The notes below the pieces were generated by a model. It did not search any database. It worked only from the letters and a program-made list of their open reading frames with translations, and had not been told where the DNA came from. A DNA stretch of 64,000 nt, from contig JAJJXM010000064.1 of the NCBI GenBank assembly GCA_024516155.1, positions 248,001 to 312,000 on the forward strand, written 5' to 3'. The stretch is from Pyronema omphalodes. Taxonomy: Eukaryota; Ascomycota; Pezizomycetes; Pezizales; Pyronemataceae. Below, in pieces: positions 1 through 12,307 of the stretch. The translations under genes were made by a program, and so were the position numbers. Numbering within the stretch: position 1 is the stretch's first letter; each line of letters starts with the position of its first letter.

Positions 1-2
1 GT

Positions 3-881
3 ATGAGGAAGATCCTGGGAGAGGAACATCCGGATACGTTGTGTGCTGTCATGAGTCTTGCGGATACGATGAGGGTGCAGGGGACGGGGTTGGAGGAGGT
101 TGTGAGGTTGGAGGAAATGGTGTTGAGGGTTAGGATCAAGGTGCTGGGTGAGGAGCATTCGGATACTTTGCATAGTATGCAGAGGTTGGCTATTACGTAT
201 GGGGAGATCAGGACGAGGGAGATAGAGGTGCTGAATAAGGAGCTTGCGGAGGTGAAGGGGAGTGGGGTTGGGGAGGAACATCCGGATATGGTGCGGAGAA
301 TGAAGGATCTTGGGAGTGCTTATAAACTATTGGATGGAAGGTTGAAGGAGATTCAGGGGTTGGAAGAGAAGGTTTTGGAAGTTAGAAGACGTACGCTGGG
401 GGAAGAACATCCGGATACTTTGATAATTATGAATAATCTTGCATTGACTTATAAACGTCAGGGAAGGGAAAAGTTGAAGGAGGTAGAGGAACTTGAAGAG
501 AGGATTCTGGAGATTAGGAGACGGACTCTGGGTGAAGAACATCCGGATACTTTGATGAGTATGAATAATCTTGCCGATACATATACACAACGAAGCCCGG
601 GTGCAAAGATGAAGGAGGTGCAAAAGCTTATAGAGAAGGTTGTGGAAGTGCGGAGGCGTACTCTGGGAGATGATCATCGGGATACGGTGGATGCCATCTA
701 TAATCTTGCGCACACATTGTTTAAACTTCAACGTTTGGACGAAGCTATCTCGTTGATGGAGGAAGTAGGTGGTGCGTATTCCCGTATCTATGGTAGTGAC
801 CATTCATACACGAAGGAGGTGGAGGAATATTTGGAGCGATGGAAATATGTGCAAAAGAAATGGAACGCCGGGGCACAGTAA
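3..881 (+). CDS. TPR-repeat protein, C-terminal part (NLR/kinesin-light-chain-like), 5' truncated
   Basis: The frame is open from the window edge to a TAA at 879-881, so the true start lies outside. I see seven copies of a ~42-residue TPR unit with the signature LGEEHPDTL followed by a NLA.TY-type helix, near residues 7, 49, 91, 134, 178, 222 and a degenerate last one. This motif is typical of the TPR_10/TPR_12 (kinesin light chain-like) arrays that end many fungal NB-ARC-TPR or patatin-TPR NLR-like proteins, where they sense a ligand. Repeats 4 and 5 are nearly identical, which suggests recent unit duplication. No nucleotide-binding domain is visible here, so the NLR assignment is inference. 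The gene is convergent with the downstream MoaE gene. Confidence 0.8.
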   Translation: MRKILGEEHPDTLCAVMSLADTMRVQGTGLEEVVRLEEMVLRVRIKVLGEEHSDTLHSMQRLAITYGEIRTREIEVLNKELAEVKGSGVGEEHPDMVRRMKDLGSAYKLLDGRLKEIQGLEEKVLEVRRRTLGEEHPDTLIIMNNLALTYKRQGREKLKEVEELEERILEIRRRTLGEEHPDTLMSMNNLADTYTQRSPGAKMKEVQKLIEKVVEVRRRTLGDDHRDTVDAIYNLAHTLFKLQRLDEAISLMEEVGGAYSRIYGSDHSYTKEVEEYLERWKYVQKKWNAGAQ

Positions 882-1628
882 GCAGAGTGTGAGTTTCTCT
901 TTCAAAGTGTATTGTAAAAACTATTTTTCATAACCGCATGATATCGGACAATTTACTAAGATTCACTTTGTGCTAGCTATTTATGCGGTCGATCTTGTAG
1001 AACAAGATTATTTGTGTGACTCATGCATGATTACTTTTCACAAATCTCTTTCATTGTTGATATTATTCGAGTATTTATGTGGGATGACTTGTTATTATTG
1101 CTGTCTTGTATTGAATGCCCTAATCTTTTACTCTAATTTTGTTACAGTGCGTAACGCATGTAGATCAGCGAAAATATTGAGCAGGTCAGAAACCACTTCA
1201 AAGAATAGAAAACCAATTGCCAACTCGAGTAAATAACATTCGAGCGTACAATGTCTCTACATAATATTAGACAGCCGGCAGGTAAGTTTGCGAATTATAT
1301 CGGTAAATCTGGATTAAACCCAAAATGTTATTTTCGTAGCGGAAAAGGGCTTTCAAGCCCTGTCCCCCCTAAAATCACGCCATGTGCACAGAAACTGGGT
1401 GAAACAGACTCTGGATAGGCTCAGTTGAAGAGATTTCAGAAAGAATTGATAGTGTCAATGCCCGTTTACACGTAAGCATGCCTTACATTCGACTTGATGG
1501 GGCAATGTGATATATGCATAAACATATAGCACAATTGCTCCCCGTGCCTTCACCTCCAATCCGTAACAGCAACAGGAAGCCGTAGCAAAAATCATAACTC
1601 AACCCCCCCCCCTAAACCTTGTCAGCAT
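882..1628. other. Convergent intergenic spacer
   Basis: AT-rich 3' flank between the TPR gene (+) and the MoaE gene (-). It holds only short chance frames and a run of C at about 1603-1613. I see no gene or repeat here. Confidence 0.6.
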
Positions 1629-2276
1629 TTACTTAACCTCCACCTCCTTATCTCCAGCTCCATTTGACCTCCAAACACTACCATCCTGAAAAACCTCCTT
1701 CTTCCAGATCTCTGCGCGTTTCTTCACCTCCTCCAAGGCCTCCTCTCCGGCTAACCACGCCTCCCTCCTGTGTTTACTAGAGATGGCAATATGCACCGAC
1801 TCCTCCCCAACCCCGACATTCCCTAGCCTATGCGTCAAAGCAATCCCACATAGATTATGCTTCTTCTTAATCTCTCTTGCTATCGTCGTGAGTGTCCTCA
1901 AACACAACGATACATAGCAATCATAACTCAAAGTCTTGACAGGGCGGTCCTCAAACGTATCCCGGGTAGTTCCAAGGAACAAGACAATTGCTCCAGCAGA
2001 GGGACTGCGAACGAGATCGGTTGTGGTGTTGAGAGATAGGACGTCGTAGGTTAGGCAGATGTGGATATTCTCAGCAGCGTCGGAGAAGGTAGCAGTTTCA
2101 GGGAGTGCACCAGGAACGAAGGCGGTGTTAGGCGGACAGGTAGGTGGTGGGAGGTGTGTTGGGCCAGCACAGCAGGGTGCGGAGGCTGGTTTAGATTCGA
2201 CGGGCTGTGCAGGAGCTGGTGAAGCTTCGGTGGAGAGTGCGGGGGTGCAGCAGGTGTTGTTCTCGGATTGTGACAT
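1629..2276 (-). CDS. cnxH: Molybdopterin synthase catalytic (large) subunit, MoaE/MOCS2B family
   Basis: 215 aa in a single exon. MoaE transfers sulfur from the thiocarboxylated small subunit (MoaD/CnxG type) onto precursor Z to form molybdopterin, in the cytosol. The core begins near residue 70 after a Cys/Pro-rich extension. Family landmarks are present: GAIVLFLGTTRD, a Y.CYVSLCLRTL helix where homologues have YEAY, an HRLGNVGVGEESV strand, and SSKHRREAW. The catalytic lysine segment KKRAEIWKKE lies at about residues 185-194. Length is close to fungal CnxH with a longer N terminus. The start is the first in-frame ATG (2276). The symbol follows Aspergillus usage. The product would supply cofactor for nitrate reductase and xanthine dehydrogenase; neither gene is in this window. 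Confidence 0.92.
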   Translation of the reverse strand: MSQSENNTCCTPALSTEASPAPAQPVESKPASAPCCAGPTHLPPPTCPPNTAFVPGALPETATFSDAAENIHICLTYDVLSLNTTTDLVRSPSAGAIVLFLGTTRDTFEDRPVKTLSYDCYVSLCLRTLTTIAREIKKKHNLCGIALTHRLGNVGVGEESVHIAISSKHRREAWLAGEEALEEVKKRAEIWKKEVFQDGSVWRSNGAGDKEVEVK

Positions 2277-3392
2277 TGCTTTTGATGGAAACGCTGGTTT
2301 CCGGGATTCGTTTTGTTTTGATTGTTCGATTGTTGGGTTGAAACTGATGTATGAAGGTTGCGTTGCTTGTTCAGTGGAGGTTGTGGATGGTGTGATGTTG
2401 CTCAGGATTGATGTAAGGGCGGGGTGGCGAGGTTGCGGGGTATGTAGCTCTTGACAGTCTTAGCGCGTGGGGGTGCTGGAAGGCTATCTACGCGCCGGCA
2501 GCTTTGAGCCTTATGTCGTTCTGGAATTTCGAAGACGCCTTGCATCCCGACGGGAGTTGGAATATCATAACCCGGTCTGTCAAAGTAGTCATTCTTTATG
2601 CATTTAATTGCTTGTTCATCTCGGTGTTTGTATGCATAAATGCATAAATGCAATAAAACAACTCGCTTTTAGCCATGCTATGCTCCCGTGTCAATGAGCA
2701 GTGTATGCATTCACCTGCCCATCACTCGATTCTTAATAACAGAACAAAGAAATTAAATACTTGCCAAGCCCTGCCAAGCCCTTCACCAACCAGGTGTGCT
2801 CCACTATTGTATGAAGCTGTGCTCTGCTCCCGTGTCGATTATGTCAGTGCACACGTCTCCTGCGTCCCCCAGCAGTCAAGCTTCTGGCTTCGTCTGAAAG
2901 GAGCGCAAGGACCCGCCACATACGTAATCCCCCTGTTCTTGGCTCACCACTGAGCATTCGACATCGAGATGCTGCTGCTGAGAAGCTATTTTGTATGTGT
3001 GTAAGCATATGTATTCGGTGTGTCTATGCAGGAACCATCTTCGCTCGCCGGCTTCCTGAATAATTGCTTTCATGTGCATATTTAAACTGAAACAACATTT
3101 TGCTCAACTGCTTCTTTGGCCGCTCGTCCTTTGTAGATGTAAATACCCTTGACATCTTAATTTCATTTCGGCTCCATTGATCTCCCCCATCAGAACTGAC
3201 TCTGAGACATGGATTACCAGGTGCTGCAGCAGGCAAGCAATATTGCCTAGCTCACCGATTGGGCCCCCCCGAGTCCGCCAGTTCAGTTTCCCCCCGACTT
3301 ATCCTTTTGACAGCGAACGACACACTCAACGGCTGTCGATACAAAACAACTGATCCAGCAACAGGAAGAGCTCACATGAGGAACCAGAAATA
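2277..3392. other. Divergent intergenic region
   Basis: Separates the MoaE gene (-) from the long Pro/Gln-rich gene (+), so it should carry both promoters. A short degenerate direct repeat (GCTcCCGTGTCrAT-like) occurs near 2681 and 2822. An 83-aa minus frame at 2402-2653 is open but I do not recognise it. No clear gene. Confidence 0.5.
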
Positions 3393-6300
3393 ATGTCTCG
3401 ACCATACCAGCACTCCTATGAGGGAGGCAGTTCACAAAAGTACGTTTTCTCGGTAGCAGCGTCCGCTGATCTCTCGGCAGCCAGATACGAATCCGTCAGC
3501 TAATACGCGAATAGTAATAACTTGACTCCTGATGCTTTCAAGACAAATATCCACCGAAACAAGACCAGACGCTGGGCAGAGGCGCCCAAAGTCGACTACG
3601 GAGAAGGTTGGGGCGACGACGACGATTACTATGATGAGAGCGACACCCATACCCATGGACTCGTATCGCCCCCATCGCATCATGCCCCGAGTCGCGCCTA
3701 CACGGATATCGGACTCGGTGCGTCGCGTCCGCTGCAGAGACAACCATCGTTTGATCGTGGCGACGACAGAGCTCACGGCCATGCGAGATCTTCGACCTTT
3801 GGTTCGGGAAACAATGGGTGGCAGGGGCAGCTACCTCCTACACCTTCACAGCTCGAGCAGCAGGAGCTTATGAGAACGCTCCCACCGGCAATACGCGCGG
3901 GACACCCCCAAGGGTCTCCACTTCCACAACCACCTCCGCCTCCGCCCCCGCATGTTCTTCCCCCACAGCTCCATGTGGGCCCGCAGCATCAAGGTGTTGG
4001 GGAGGGCATGACCGGCGAGTACTCTGCTCCCGGACGGCTACCCACAGATCTACCATCGCAATTTCAGTCTGGAATGCATCGAGATGAGCCCCAACACTAT
4101 GTACCAAATTACGCAACCGAGCCCCGACAGCCCGCTGTAGATTACCAGCATCCTACACAGTTCAGACACTATTCTCAAGCAGAAGGTCCGTCCAACCAAT
4201 CTTGGACGTCTCCTGGAAGCAACGCGCCTCATCACGCCGGTACCAACTTTGAGAAACCAACTCCCGCCTTACCACCACCCGAAGACCATACCTTGCAAAC
4301 AATCCCAGAAAAAGTGCAGGAACCCGCTCGGAACTATCCTACATATGACAATTACGAGAATAGTTATTACGATGGGCCAAAACATTCTACGCAACAGCAT
4401 GATTCTTACTACCAGGAGCAACCTCAGCACTACGCTCCTCCTAGAATAAACACATCGGAAGCACCAGTGCCGTCTTCAATGCTTTCCCCTACTTCAGGAA
4501 AGCCTAGAATTATCCGACCTTCAGACATCTACAAGCGTCATCAGGATATGGGAGCCCGGCCTGGTAGCGAGCAAAACAGTCCAGTGTCAACTAGCCGTCC
4601 AGTGGAACAAAGAAGTGCACCCCATACACCGGGAAATGTAACGCCTTCTTACGTTCCATACACTGCCTACAACCCAAGCCAAGTATCTTCGCCAGTGCAT
4701 TCGCGCGGAGGGTCTCGTCCAAGTTCCCGACCAACGTCGAGCCACAATAGTAGATCTTCATCTAGGCAGGGACGGCAGTCTATCCAACCAGGTTATGTAC
4801 CATACTCACCTCCGCCTAGAGGATCATCTATGGCTCAACCGATCCAATCAGTCCATGCGTTGGATCCCGAGCCCCATGCGTTTGCAGCTCAGGACTGGCG
4901 CAAATCTGGAAACCCGGATACCCCAGGTTGGGGTGATGATATAATTTCTGGTTATTCTGCACCACTCGAAACGCCCCAAACTACAAAGTCGGAATATTTC
5001 ACTCCTCCTACTGGTCAGTCTCGAACCACATCATCTGCAAACGTACTGCAGTCTCCTATTGGCCAGAAGGAAGATCCTAGTGCCGCGTTTCAGGAAGTCG
5101 TCAATTCCGCGTTCGTGCGTCAAGACACCTTGCCTACCCCGCACAGCGATAAATCAGTTCCCGAGAGATCAATCTCGCCGATCCTCTCGGCGCCGCCTCT
5201 ACCACCAAAGGAGATTCTCGGCCAATCGACATCTGCCCCCTTTCAGCCCCCGAAGAGTCCTATTCAGCGGGCACACAGTCCAATCTCGAGACTCCCCAGC
5301 CCTGGACCGGGCTATCAGATCCCACCTCCTCGCAGTCCAATCCAGAGGATACCGAGTCCTATTCAGAGGATTGCAAGTCCCATCCAGAGGCTCCCCAGCC
5401 CAAATACGACGATCGTTCCGAAGAGATCTGTCAGCCCGATCCTGAGGAAGCCTAGCCCTAGTCAGATTACAGCTGAACAGGATAAGCCCCTTGATCCCCC
5501 TCCTTCAAAAGCTACTCTGCATGACGGTGCGAAGAGAATGTCAAACCCAATCATGGTCCCACCTGTGTTGGCTCCCAGCGCGGCAATCGTTGAAAACGCC
5601 AGCCCTATTGAATCCAATGACGAGAAGGAGCACCAATTGGATAATATGATCATTCAATCTTCAAGTGCAAACCCCGGTGATTCCCAGTCTTCAGATAGTA
5701 TAACTGCTCCTGGTCAGAACGATGCACCACAGACACCTGGAGGAGGATACCTTGCAACACCTGGCGCCGACCACAACAGAGAAAGCGTTGGTGTATTTTC
5801 GCTCTACGATTCATACTTTGAAGATAGACCAGCATCCCAAAACTCTCAGCGCCCCCAGACACCCCAGCAGCGGACACCTTCACCTCCTCAGCCACTCTCA
5901 TCACCCATCCGTGATCCATCTCCACCCCCTATTCAACCCAAGTCACCTTTGAGAGCATCTCACGCCCGCAACCAAAGCAGCATCTCGGACAGTATGGCCT
6001 CCCCACGCAATGGAGATGTCACAATCGCTATTGTTCCGTCCTCGCCTCCGCCGGTACCAATTCCCGGTGCCGAGAAGAGAGCTGCAGAAACTATTGACGA
6101 GCCCGCAACCCCCGCTAGCAGCGTTGATGAGGAGCTTCTCGAAATGATGTCCACTGGTCGCAAATTCCTTGACCGCCGTGCAACTGGTATGTCGGTCCGC
6201 GACAAAGGTGATTCAGATGTGGAGGATTCTAAGATGGATGGTACTGAAGAGAAGGATGCTACCTCACCGTTGAGACAGCTTGGACCGGACTCGGAGGGCA

Positions 6301-9300
6301 TTGAAGCGGTTGGCGAACCGACTATTGTGGAACCCCGAACTCAGTCAAGGGAGGAAGAGAGTGAATTCAATAAGGAGCTTGTGAACCAGTTCTCTAGACC
6401 TCAAACTTTGAGGTTGAAGGATCCTTTGGCTATGCCTACCGGAACCATGGTCATGCCGCCGATGCCACCAACTTTGAAGGGAGGAGAGGAAACGGCGCCA
6501 GAGGTTGTAAACTTTGACAATGACGAGGGTGAGCTTCAGCCTTTACAGGTTTTGCAGCCACCGATGATGGAGGAGAGCACGGTCCGTCCTATGACCGCAA
6601 CTGTGAGGGAGACCAAGAATGGAGGAAGGCCGACGATTCAGGATACCAAGGTTATTAGCACATTATCCACGGCCCTGGAGAGGACAAAGGCATATGACGC
6701 GTTGAGGCAGAGTTTGATAGATACGCCAGAGTTGATTCAGGATTGGGTTGCATACCAAATGCAACAGAATAATGGAGATCAGTTGTTGAGAGCGGAAATC
6801 GTTGCCGTCAAGACGGATCAGACGGTAAAGAAGAGTAGAAGTAGAATAGGACTTGGCCACTTCCCCAGCCGATCAATGGATTACCACTATGAGGAGAGCG
6901 CGCACAAAGCCGAAGAGAAACTCGCCCAGGTCGGAAGAGGTGCTCTGAAGCTAGGAGAGCAAGCTGGTGCAAAGGTTGGCGCGACGGTTGGTGGTTGGAT
7001 GAAGAGGGTGGGGAAGAAGGTATAATGTAGTTTCAACTAATTGCACTCTTTTAATTCTTTGATTTTTAATACCAAAATACTGATGCATTCACATAGGGTC
7101 ATTCAAGCAAGGATAGTGTTAGTGATAATAAGGGCTTGTACAAAGGCCAACCCCATGGATCCATTGATTCCCTGGCAACTTCATCGATCGCCCCAACAGG
7201 ATCGCGAAGAGTTTCAATCGCCTCAACTATGCCTGAAAGGAATTCCATTAGTGGATCTCTGTCCTCCAGACCAACCACAGGCGATATTCCAATGACCTCG
7301 CCTTATCCTGGTGCAATCCCTCCACAACTCCCACATATTCAAACCCAATTCCAATCAAGATTTCCTGCCGCAAAAACCCCAACATCTGGTATTGCTTCTA
7401 CACCAGGTTCTGGCGTTGAAAACTCTCGCCAACAAACTCCAAATCAATACTATTGCCCTGTGCTTTCTGATTCTCCTGCTGGTGGCCATCAACACACTGC
7501 CTCCACAGGATCTGTTTCTTTCCCCGCTAGAACAGATAGTTTATTTTCAAACCCTAAAACTCCGCAATACGCACAGCCAACTCAACCTGTGGTGCAGCCC
7601 GTGCAACCCAAACAATTCGTGCCGCCATCAGAACCCTCGCCTGTCTCTGCCTTCAATAAACGCAGTGACTCGCTCCAACACAGTCGAGAAAGTAGCCTAG
7701 CAATATCCTTAGGGCAATCTTCACCTTTACATTCTGCAAACGGAGCCCCACAGATCTCTCCTCTAAGACCGCAATCGGGAACTACTTCAACTAGTGATGA
7801 CGATCTTTACTCTGCTCCGCAGGGGCCCAAGCCCGTGATGTCCGAGCAGCCCGGGCCCGGACAAAGGTCAATGCCGCCGCAAGGACAACAAGGGCAAGGA
7901 CCCTATGGTTCTGTGTCAACTCAGGGACAAGGTCAGCCTCCGTTCATGGCCTCCCAACCGGTACCAATGAACGCTTCTACCCATCACCTGCCACCACCAG
8001 ACCACAGACCTCAACATCTTTCAACTTCCGCTCCGGCTACTAGTAGCCCGTTGGCAGCCACTGCCGGCTCCCGTGATGCGCAAGGGCAAGGGCAGGGTCA
8101 ACTGGGTCTTCAAGGGCAAGGGCAAGGGCCAAACCCTAATCAAGCTTATGTCCCTTCCTCCTCCGTTGGTCCCTCTGGGTCTGGTTACAACGTTCCCCCA
8201 CGCGGTTCAGGTCCACAACTGTCGCTATTTCCACCACCGCCTCCGCCACCGCCTCCCCAGGCTAGGAGTTTGGGATTGGTTAAATCTCTCTCCAGCTTAG
8301 GAAGTAAGAAAACGGAGCATTATCCCCACGCTCAGAATTTACCAGCGCAGTCCGCTACTCCTCCGCCTGATGTCAAGAAAGAAAAGAAGAAAAGCGGTTC
8401 ACTGTTTAGTAAAATTGGCGTTGGAAGGTCTGGTTCTATCGGCTCTCAAACGAATGTGGCTAGCAGTGATGACGGACATGGGTTCGAACCTAAACCTCTT
8501 GTCAAGCGCACCACGTTCTTGGGTATGATGGGTAAGAGGAAGACTTCTGTAGACCATGGACCTGGATTGGAGAAGAAAGAGAAGGGTCACAAAAAAGGAT
8601 TCTCTGACATGTTTCTTCGCGGTTCCTCATTTGAGGGTAAAGAACATAAGGACAAAGACGGTAGGGATGGTAAAGATTCAAATAAAGGATCGGTATCGCA
8701 GAGGCTTGCAATGGCAGGATTGGCGGGAGGAAAATCTGGTGGCGCCGCAGCACTGGTGGAGCCGAAGATTTATGATCCAAAGACGGGAACTTACATGGCT
8801 TATGGTGAAAGAAGTGGTAGTGTTGGTAGCCAGGGAACAACCCATAGTGAGCAGGTTTCCTCCATGCAATCGCCGCAGAATTATATTCCACCTGCAAACT
8901 CCCAGCACCAACTGCCGCAGAATGGACAACAGGGACAACAGGGACAGTACGGGAAAGGGCAGGTACCGATGTACCGCCAGCAATCCATCCCGACTCGTCA
9001 TGCCAGTGCTCCTTTCGGAAGCCCAGGTCCTCAATCTAGCACTTCTCCCCAACCCGAGCACCAACCCCACCGTCAAGCATCCCTCCAGCAGCACTCGCAG
9101 CCACAACAGAGTGCGGGTATGCAGTACGCTCCGCCTCCGTTGACACAACAACCCGCACCGATTCAACGCACCTTTTCTCCTCCTCCACAATTGCCGCCGT
9201 TACCTAGATTCGATACAGTGCGTTTAAGTAGAATGGGGACAACGAGTAGTACCGCTAGTCGCCGCAGCGTTGATAGTGAGCCACAGCAAGTGGTGCGGGA

Positions 9301-11287
9301 TGGTGTTTACTCGCCGCCTCCTAATGTCCAGCATCATCAGGCGTATCAACAGCAGCAGCAGGGGGAGTATGCGGTGAGAGGCTATGATTCGCAACAGAAT
9401 CAGGGATACTCTCCAGTTGCGGCGATTGGGCAACATGGAAGCATTAGGAATCAATACAACAACCAGACTTCAGGACAGCAGTACGCTCAGCAGCAAGAGC
9501 AGCAGGAGCAGCCGGCACAAAAGACCCAGGTTCAGGGTCACCCGGCGCAGGAACAATACCAGCCGCAGTACCACCAGCAGCAACAACATGCTAGAGGTAT
9601 GTCCCTGCCTAATCAAGCCTACGCGCCTCAGCAGCCGCAGCAGCAGGAGCGGGAACAATACCCTCAACAGCAGTATCAACCTCAACAGCCTAATAGAGGC
9701 CCTACACCCGCAACTCAGAACCAACCGTATCAACCACCCTCACCTCTGAATCTGCAGCAGCAACAGAAGCAGTATGTACCATCACAGCATAGCAGAGGTG
9801 CTACCCCGGTTACGCCAAACTTTCCCCCGTCCCAGCAGCCAGTGCCATATCAGCCGGGACATCAACAGGGACACCAGGGTCACCAGGGGCAATTAGGTAG
9901 AGTTGGTAGCATACCTGGTCACCCGATTACTGTTGGTCACTCGGGACAGCAGGGCTTGTATGCTCAGCATCCGCAGCACCAGCCGGGTTATAGGGCAGTT
10001 TCGAATCCAGAGCAGATAGCAAGGAATGGCTCTCAGCAAAATCTTGTATACCAACCGACCGGTCAGGGACAGCCGGTGCAGTATAGCCCGGTTCAGTCGC
10101 AGTTTCCTCAGCATCAACAGCGTCAGGAACAACAAATGCAGCCGCAGCAGGGGCCACAGGGGCAGTTTGGACAGGATCAACTGGCAGTACAACAGCATTA
10201 CAGTGCCTCGGTTTCTGATCAGAGTCCGCAGTTGAGTCGGACTGGAACTGCGGCCTCTCACTCATCGTCTCCCACTAGCTTTGTTCCTCCTCCTCCAAAA
10301 CAACAGCAGCCGCAGATGCAACAGCAATATCAACAATCTCCTCCCGCGTTGGCACAGCAGTACTCTCAACATGCTGCCCAACATCCCAGATCCGACTCTC
10401 TTTCCCGCACCTCCTTCTCATCCCAGAACCCGGAGCAGCCTATGTCCCGCCGTGAAAGCCATCGAGGTTCGATCCCTCAGCTTACTGTCCCGCGTGAACC
10501 CTCCCCCACAAGCCCCGCCCATGCACCTCTCTCCGCCGTAGCACCTTCTCACTCCACTCCGCCACCTCCAGCGACAATTCTTGCAGAGCCCGGAGTTTTG
10601 CAAACAGAGTCCCTACCCCCAACAACGCAGACGCGGGGAAATTACCTCCCCATATCAGCCGTGGAGACAAGACCGAGGACTAGTGATCGAGAAATGAGAA
10701 CGCCGCATATACCCACCTTACCCTCACTACCCACAGTTCCCTCCTTCACCTCTCATTCAACACTTGTATCCGCGGCAAGAGAAGCCATAGACGAAAGAGA
10801 CGAACGGAACTGGAATATCAGTAAAGATGGAATCGAAGGTCAAGACCCCGGGAAGATTTTACCGCCGCTTCCTATGCCGCCGCAACGGAATAATTCGTTG
10901 TCTTCTACACAGCCGTCTAGTGAGTCCGGGGGTGTTGTGTTACGGAAGACTAGTGATAGGAAGGTTCAAGAGACGGGGGGTGGGGCTAAGGAGGAGGAGG
11001 AAGATGGACGAAACTACGGGCGGGAACAAGGGCAGGAAAGGGAGTCAGGAAAAGAAGGAAGAGAGACGAGAGATACATTAACCCCAGAAGATGATAAAAA
11101 AATCAAAAAGCAAAGAAGAGTAACAGCAAGAGATGAGAAAATGGTTGTAAGGCACGAAGGGGATGGGGAGAAGATATTGGCAAGTGAAGCGGAGAGAAGA
11201 GGACAGGAAACGGATGAGGAGGATTATGGGATGAGTTCTACCGCTTATCCGGGGCAGCAGTGGGAGCCGGAATATTATTGGAGTTAA
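3393..11287 (+). CDS. Very long Pro/Gln/Ser-rich disordered protein, 3 exons (about 2,580 aa)
   Basis: Proposed join 3393-3439, 3515-7019, 7097-11287 (7,743 nt, in phase throughout). The long open frames at 3515-7025 and 7097-11287 lack good ATG starts (their apparent starts are TTG). Splicing supplies an ATG exon and joins them. The N terminus has a motif recognisable in uncharacterised filamentous-fungal proteins: NKTRRWAEAP, then GWGDDDDYYDE. Next comes Ser/Pro-rich disorder with an SPIQR tandem block (residues ~595-665). A more ordered acidic/amphipathic stretch follows (residues ~950-1184), then a Lys/Gly-rich basic stretch (~1612-1720) and a Gln/Pro-rich region (~1785-2270). No catalytic domain or membrane segment is visible. 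Possible scaffold, but function unknown. Alternative: two adjacent genes, each with an unseen first exon. Confidence 0.68.
3440..3514 (+). other. Intron 1 of the Pro/Gln-rich gene
   Basis: 75 nt, donor GTACGT, branch-like CTAAT near 3500, acceptor ATAG at 3514. Splicing joins a 47-nt ATG exon to the long frame (phase 2 to 1) and gives MSRPYQHSYEGGSSQN before the conserved N-terminal motif. Confidence 0.7.
5252..5462 (+). repeat. SPIQR-type peptide repeat block inside the long protein
   Basis: The coding strand encodes successive SPIQR / SPISR / SPIQRI / SPIQRL / SPILRK units separated by 3-6 residues. They are proline-directed phosphorylation-type sites in a basic, disordered context. The units resemble each other at the DNA level, so they probably arose by slippage. 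Confidence 0.8.
7020..7096 (+). other. Intron 2 of the Pro/Gln-rich gene (contains the apparent stop)
   Basis: 77 nt, donor AAG|GTATAA, branch CTGAT at 7080, acceptor CACATAG at 7096, phase 0 on both sides. The apparent stop TAA at 7023-7025 lies inside it. The downstream frame is open back to exactly 7097, directly after an in-frame TAG that overlaps the acceptor. Confidence 0.6.
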
Positions 11288-12307
11288 CCGGGGGGGGGGG
11301 GGGGGGGGTTAGAAGGGTTTAATAGGGAGGGGGGAGAGAGAGAGGGTGAAAGATGGGGATGGGGATTGAGGAGTCTACCGGAAGAAGTAATAATGAGTGT
11401 AATATCCTAAGAGTACAAGTTGTCGTTCAAGAGGAGGATGTGATAAGACTATGGCAAGAGAACGAAGGAGTAATGCTTTGAGGAACTAGGCGTTTGGAAA
11501 AGGCGATATTATTTGGCATTTTTAGGTATATTGCAGTGCAAGGCATGTCAGAGATTTTAGCGGATTGTATTGAATGGTTGATAATAATATACGGAGGTTT
11601 TATGAAGGTTATACATATGATATTGTTTTTGGATTTTTTAACTGCTTTTGTGACTATATATCTATGGATGTCCATTGAATTTTGGATATGATAATAATAC
11701 ATGAATGATGAGATTATGCAAGTTGTAGCTAGCCTTCGCTGGTTGCTGTTGCTAATCACGATCCCCGAAATCCGGAAAATATTATACGAAAACGCCAACG
11801 CCAACACCACCCCCGCAAACCAAGAAGTATAAGGCTACATAGAAACCCGGAATAACAACATCCAACTTCCAACTTCGCATTTTCAACACCATGATATTAT
11901 TACTCATTTCATACCCCAACATCATCGCAACGAAGCCTCGGTCCTTGGAAAATCCCGCTTTCAGATTATTGATTCCTGCCTAATACTCTGCTTTCACTAC
12001 CACTGAGTAACCATCCCCATCACCCATCCCCCTCCGCCATCCCCATCCGCCATCCTCCACCCCCGAAGAAAAGAAAGAAGAAGGAAATTGTGATCACGAC
12101 TTACCGATGGCTTCGGAAATTGTATCCTGCGATCCTGGGAGCTATCAATAACCAGAAGGCCATAACGATAACAAAAGTCCATGCTATGTTGATGACAAGT
12201 CAAGACTGAGGATGCCACCACAGCGACAAAGCAGGCATTGCATTTCTCTCGGGTAATGGAGTCGCTACGAATCTCTTAAATACTCATCATCGGGGTTTCT
12301 ATTCCCC

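Noticed and set aside
970..1236. 88-aa frame on the plus strand after the TPR gene
   Set aside because: Cys/Leu-rich, AT-rich chance frame with no domain.
2402..2653. 83-aa frame on the minus strand upstream of the MoaE gene
   Set aside because: Composition is plausible (FDRPGYDIPTPVG) but I recognise no family and see no splice partner.
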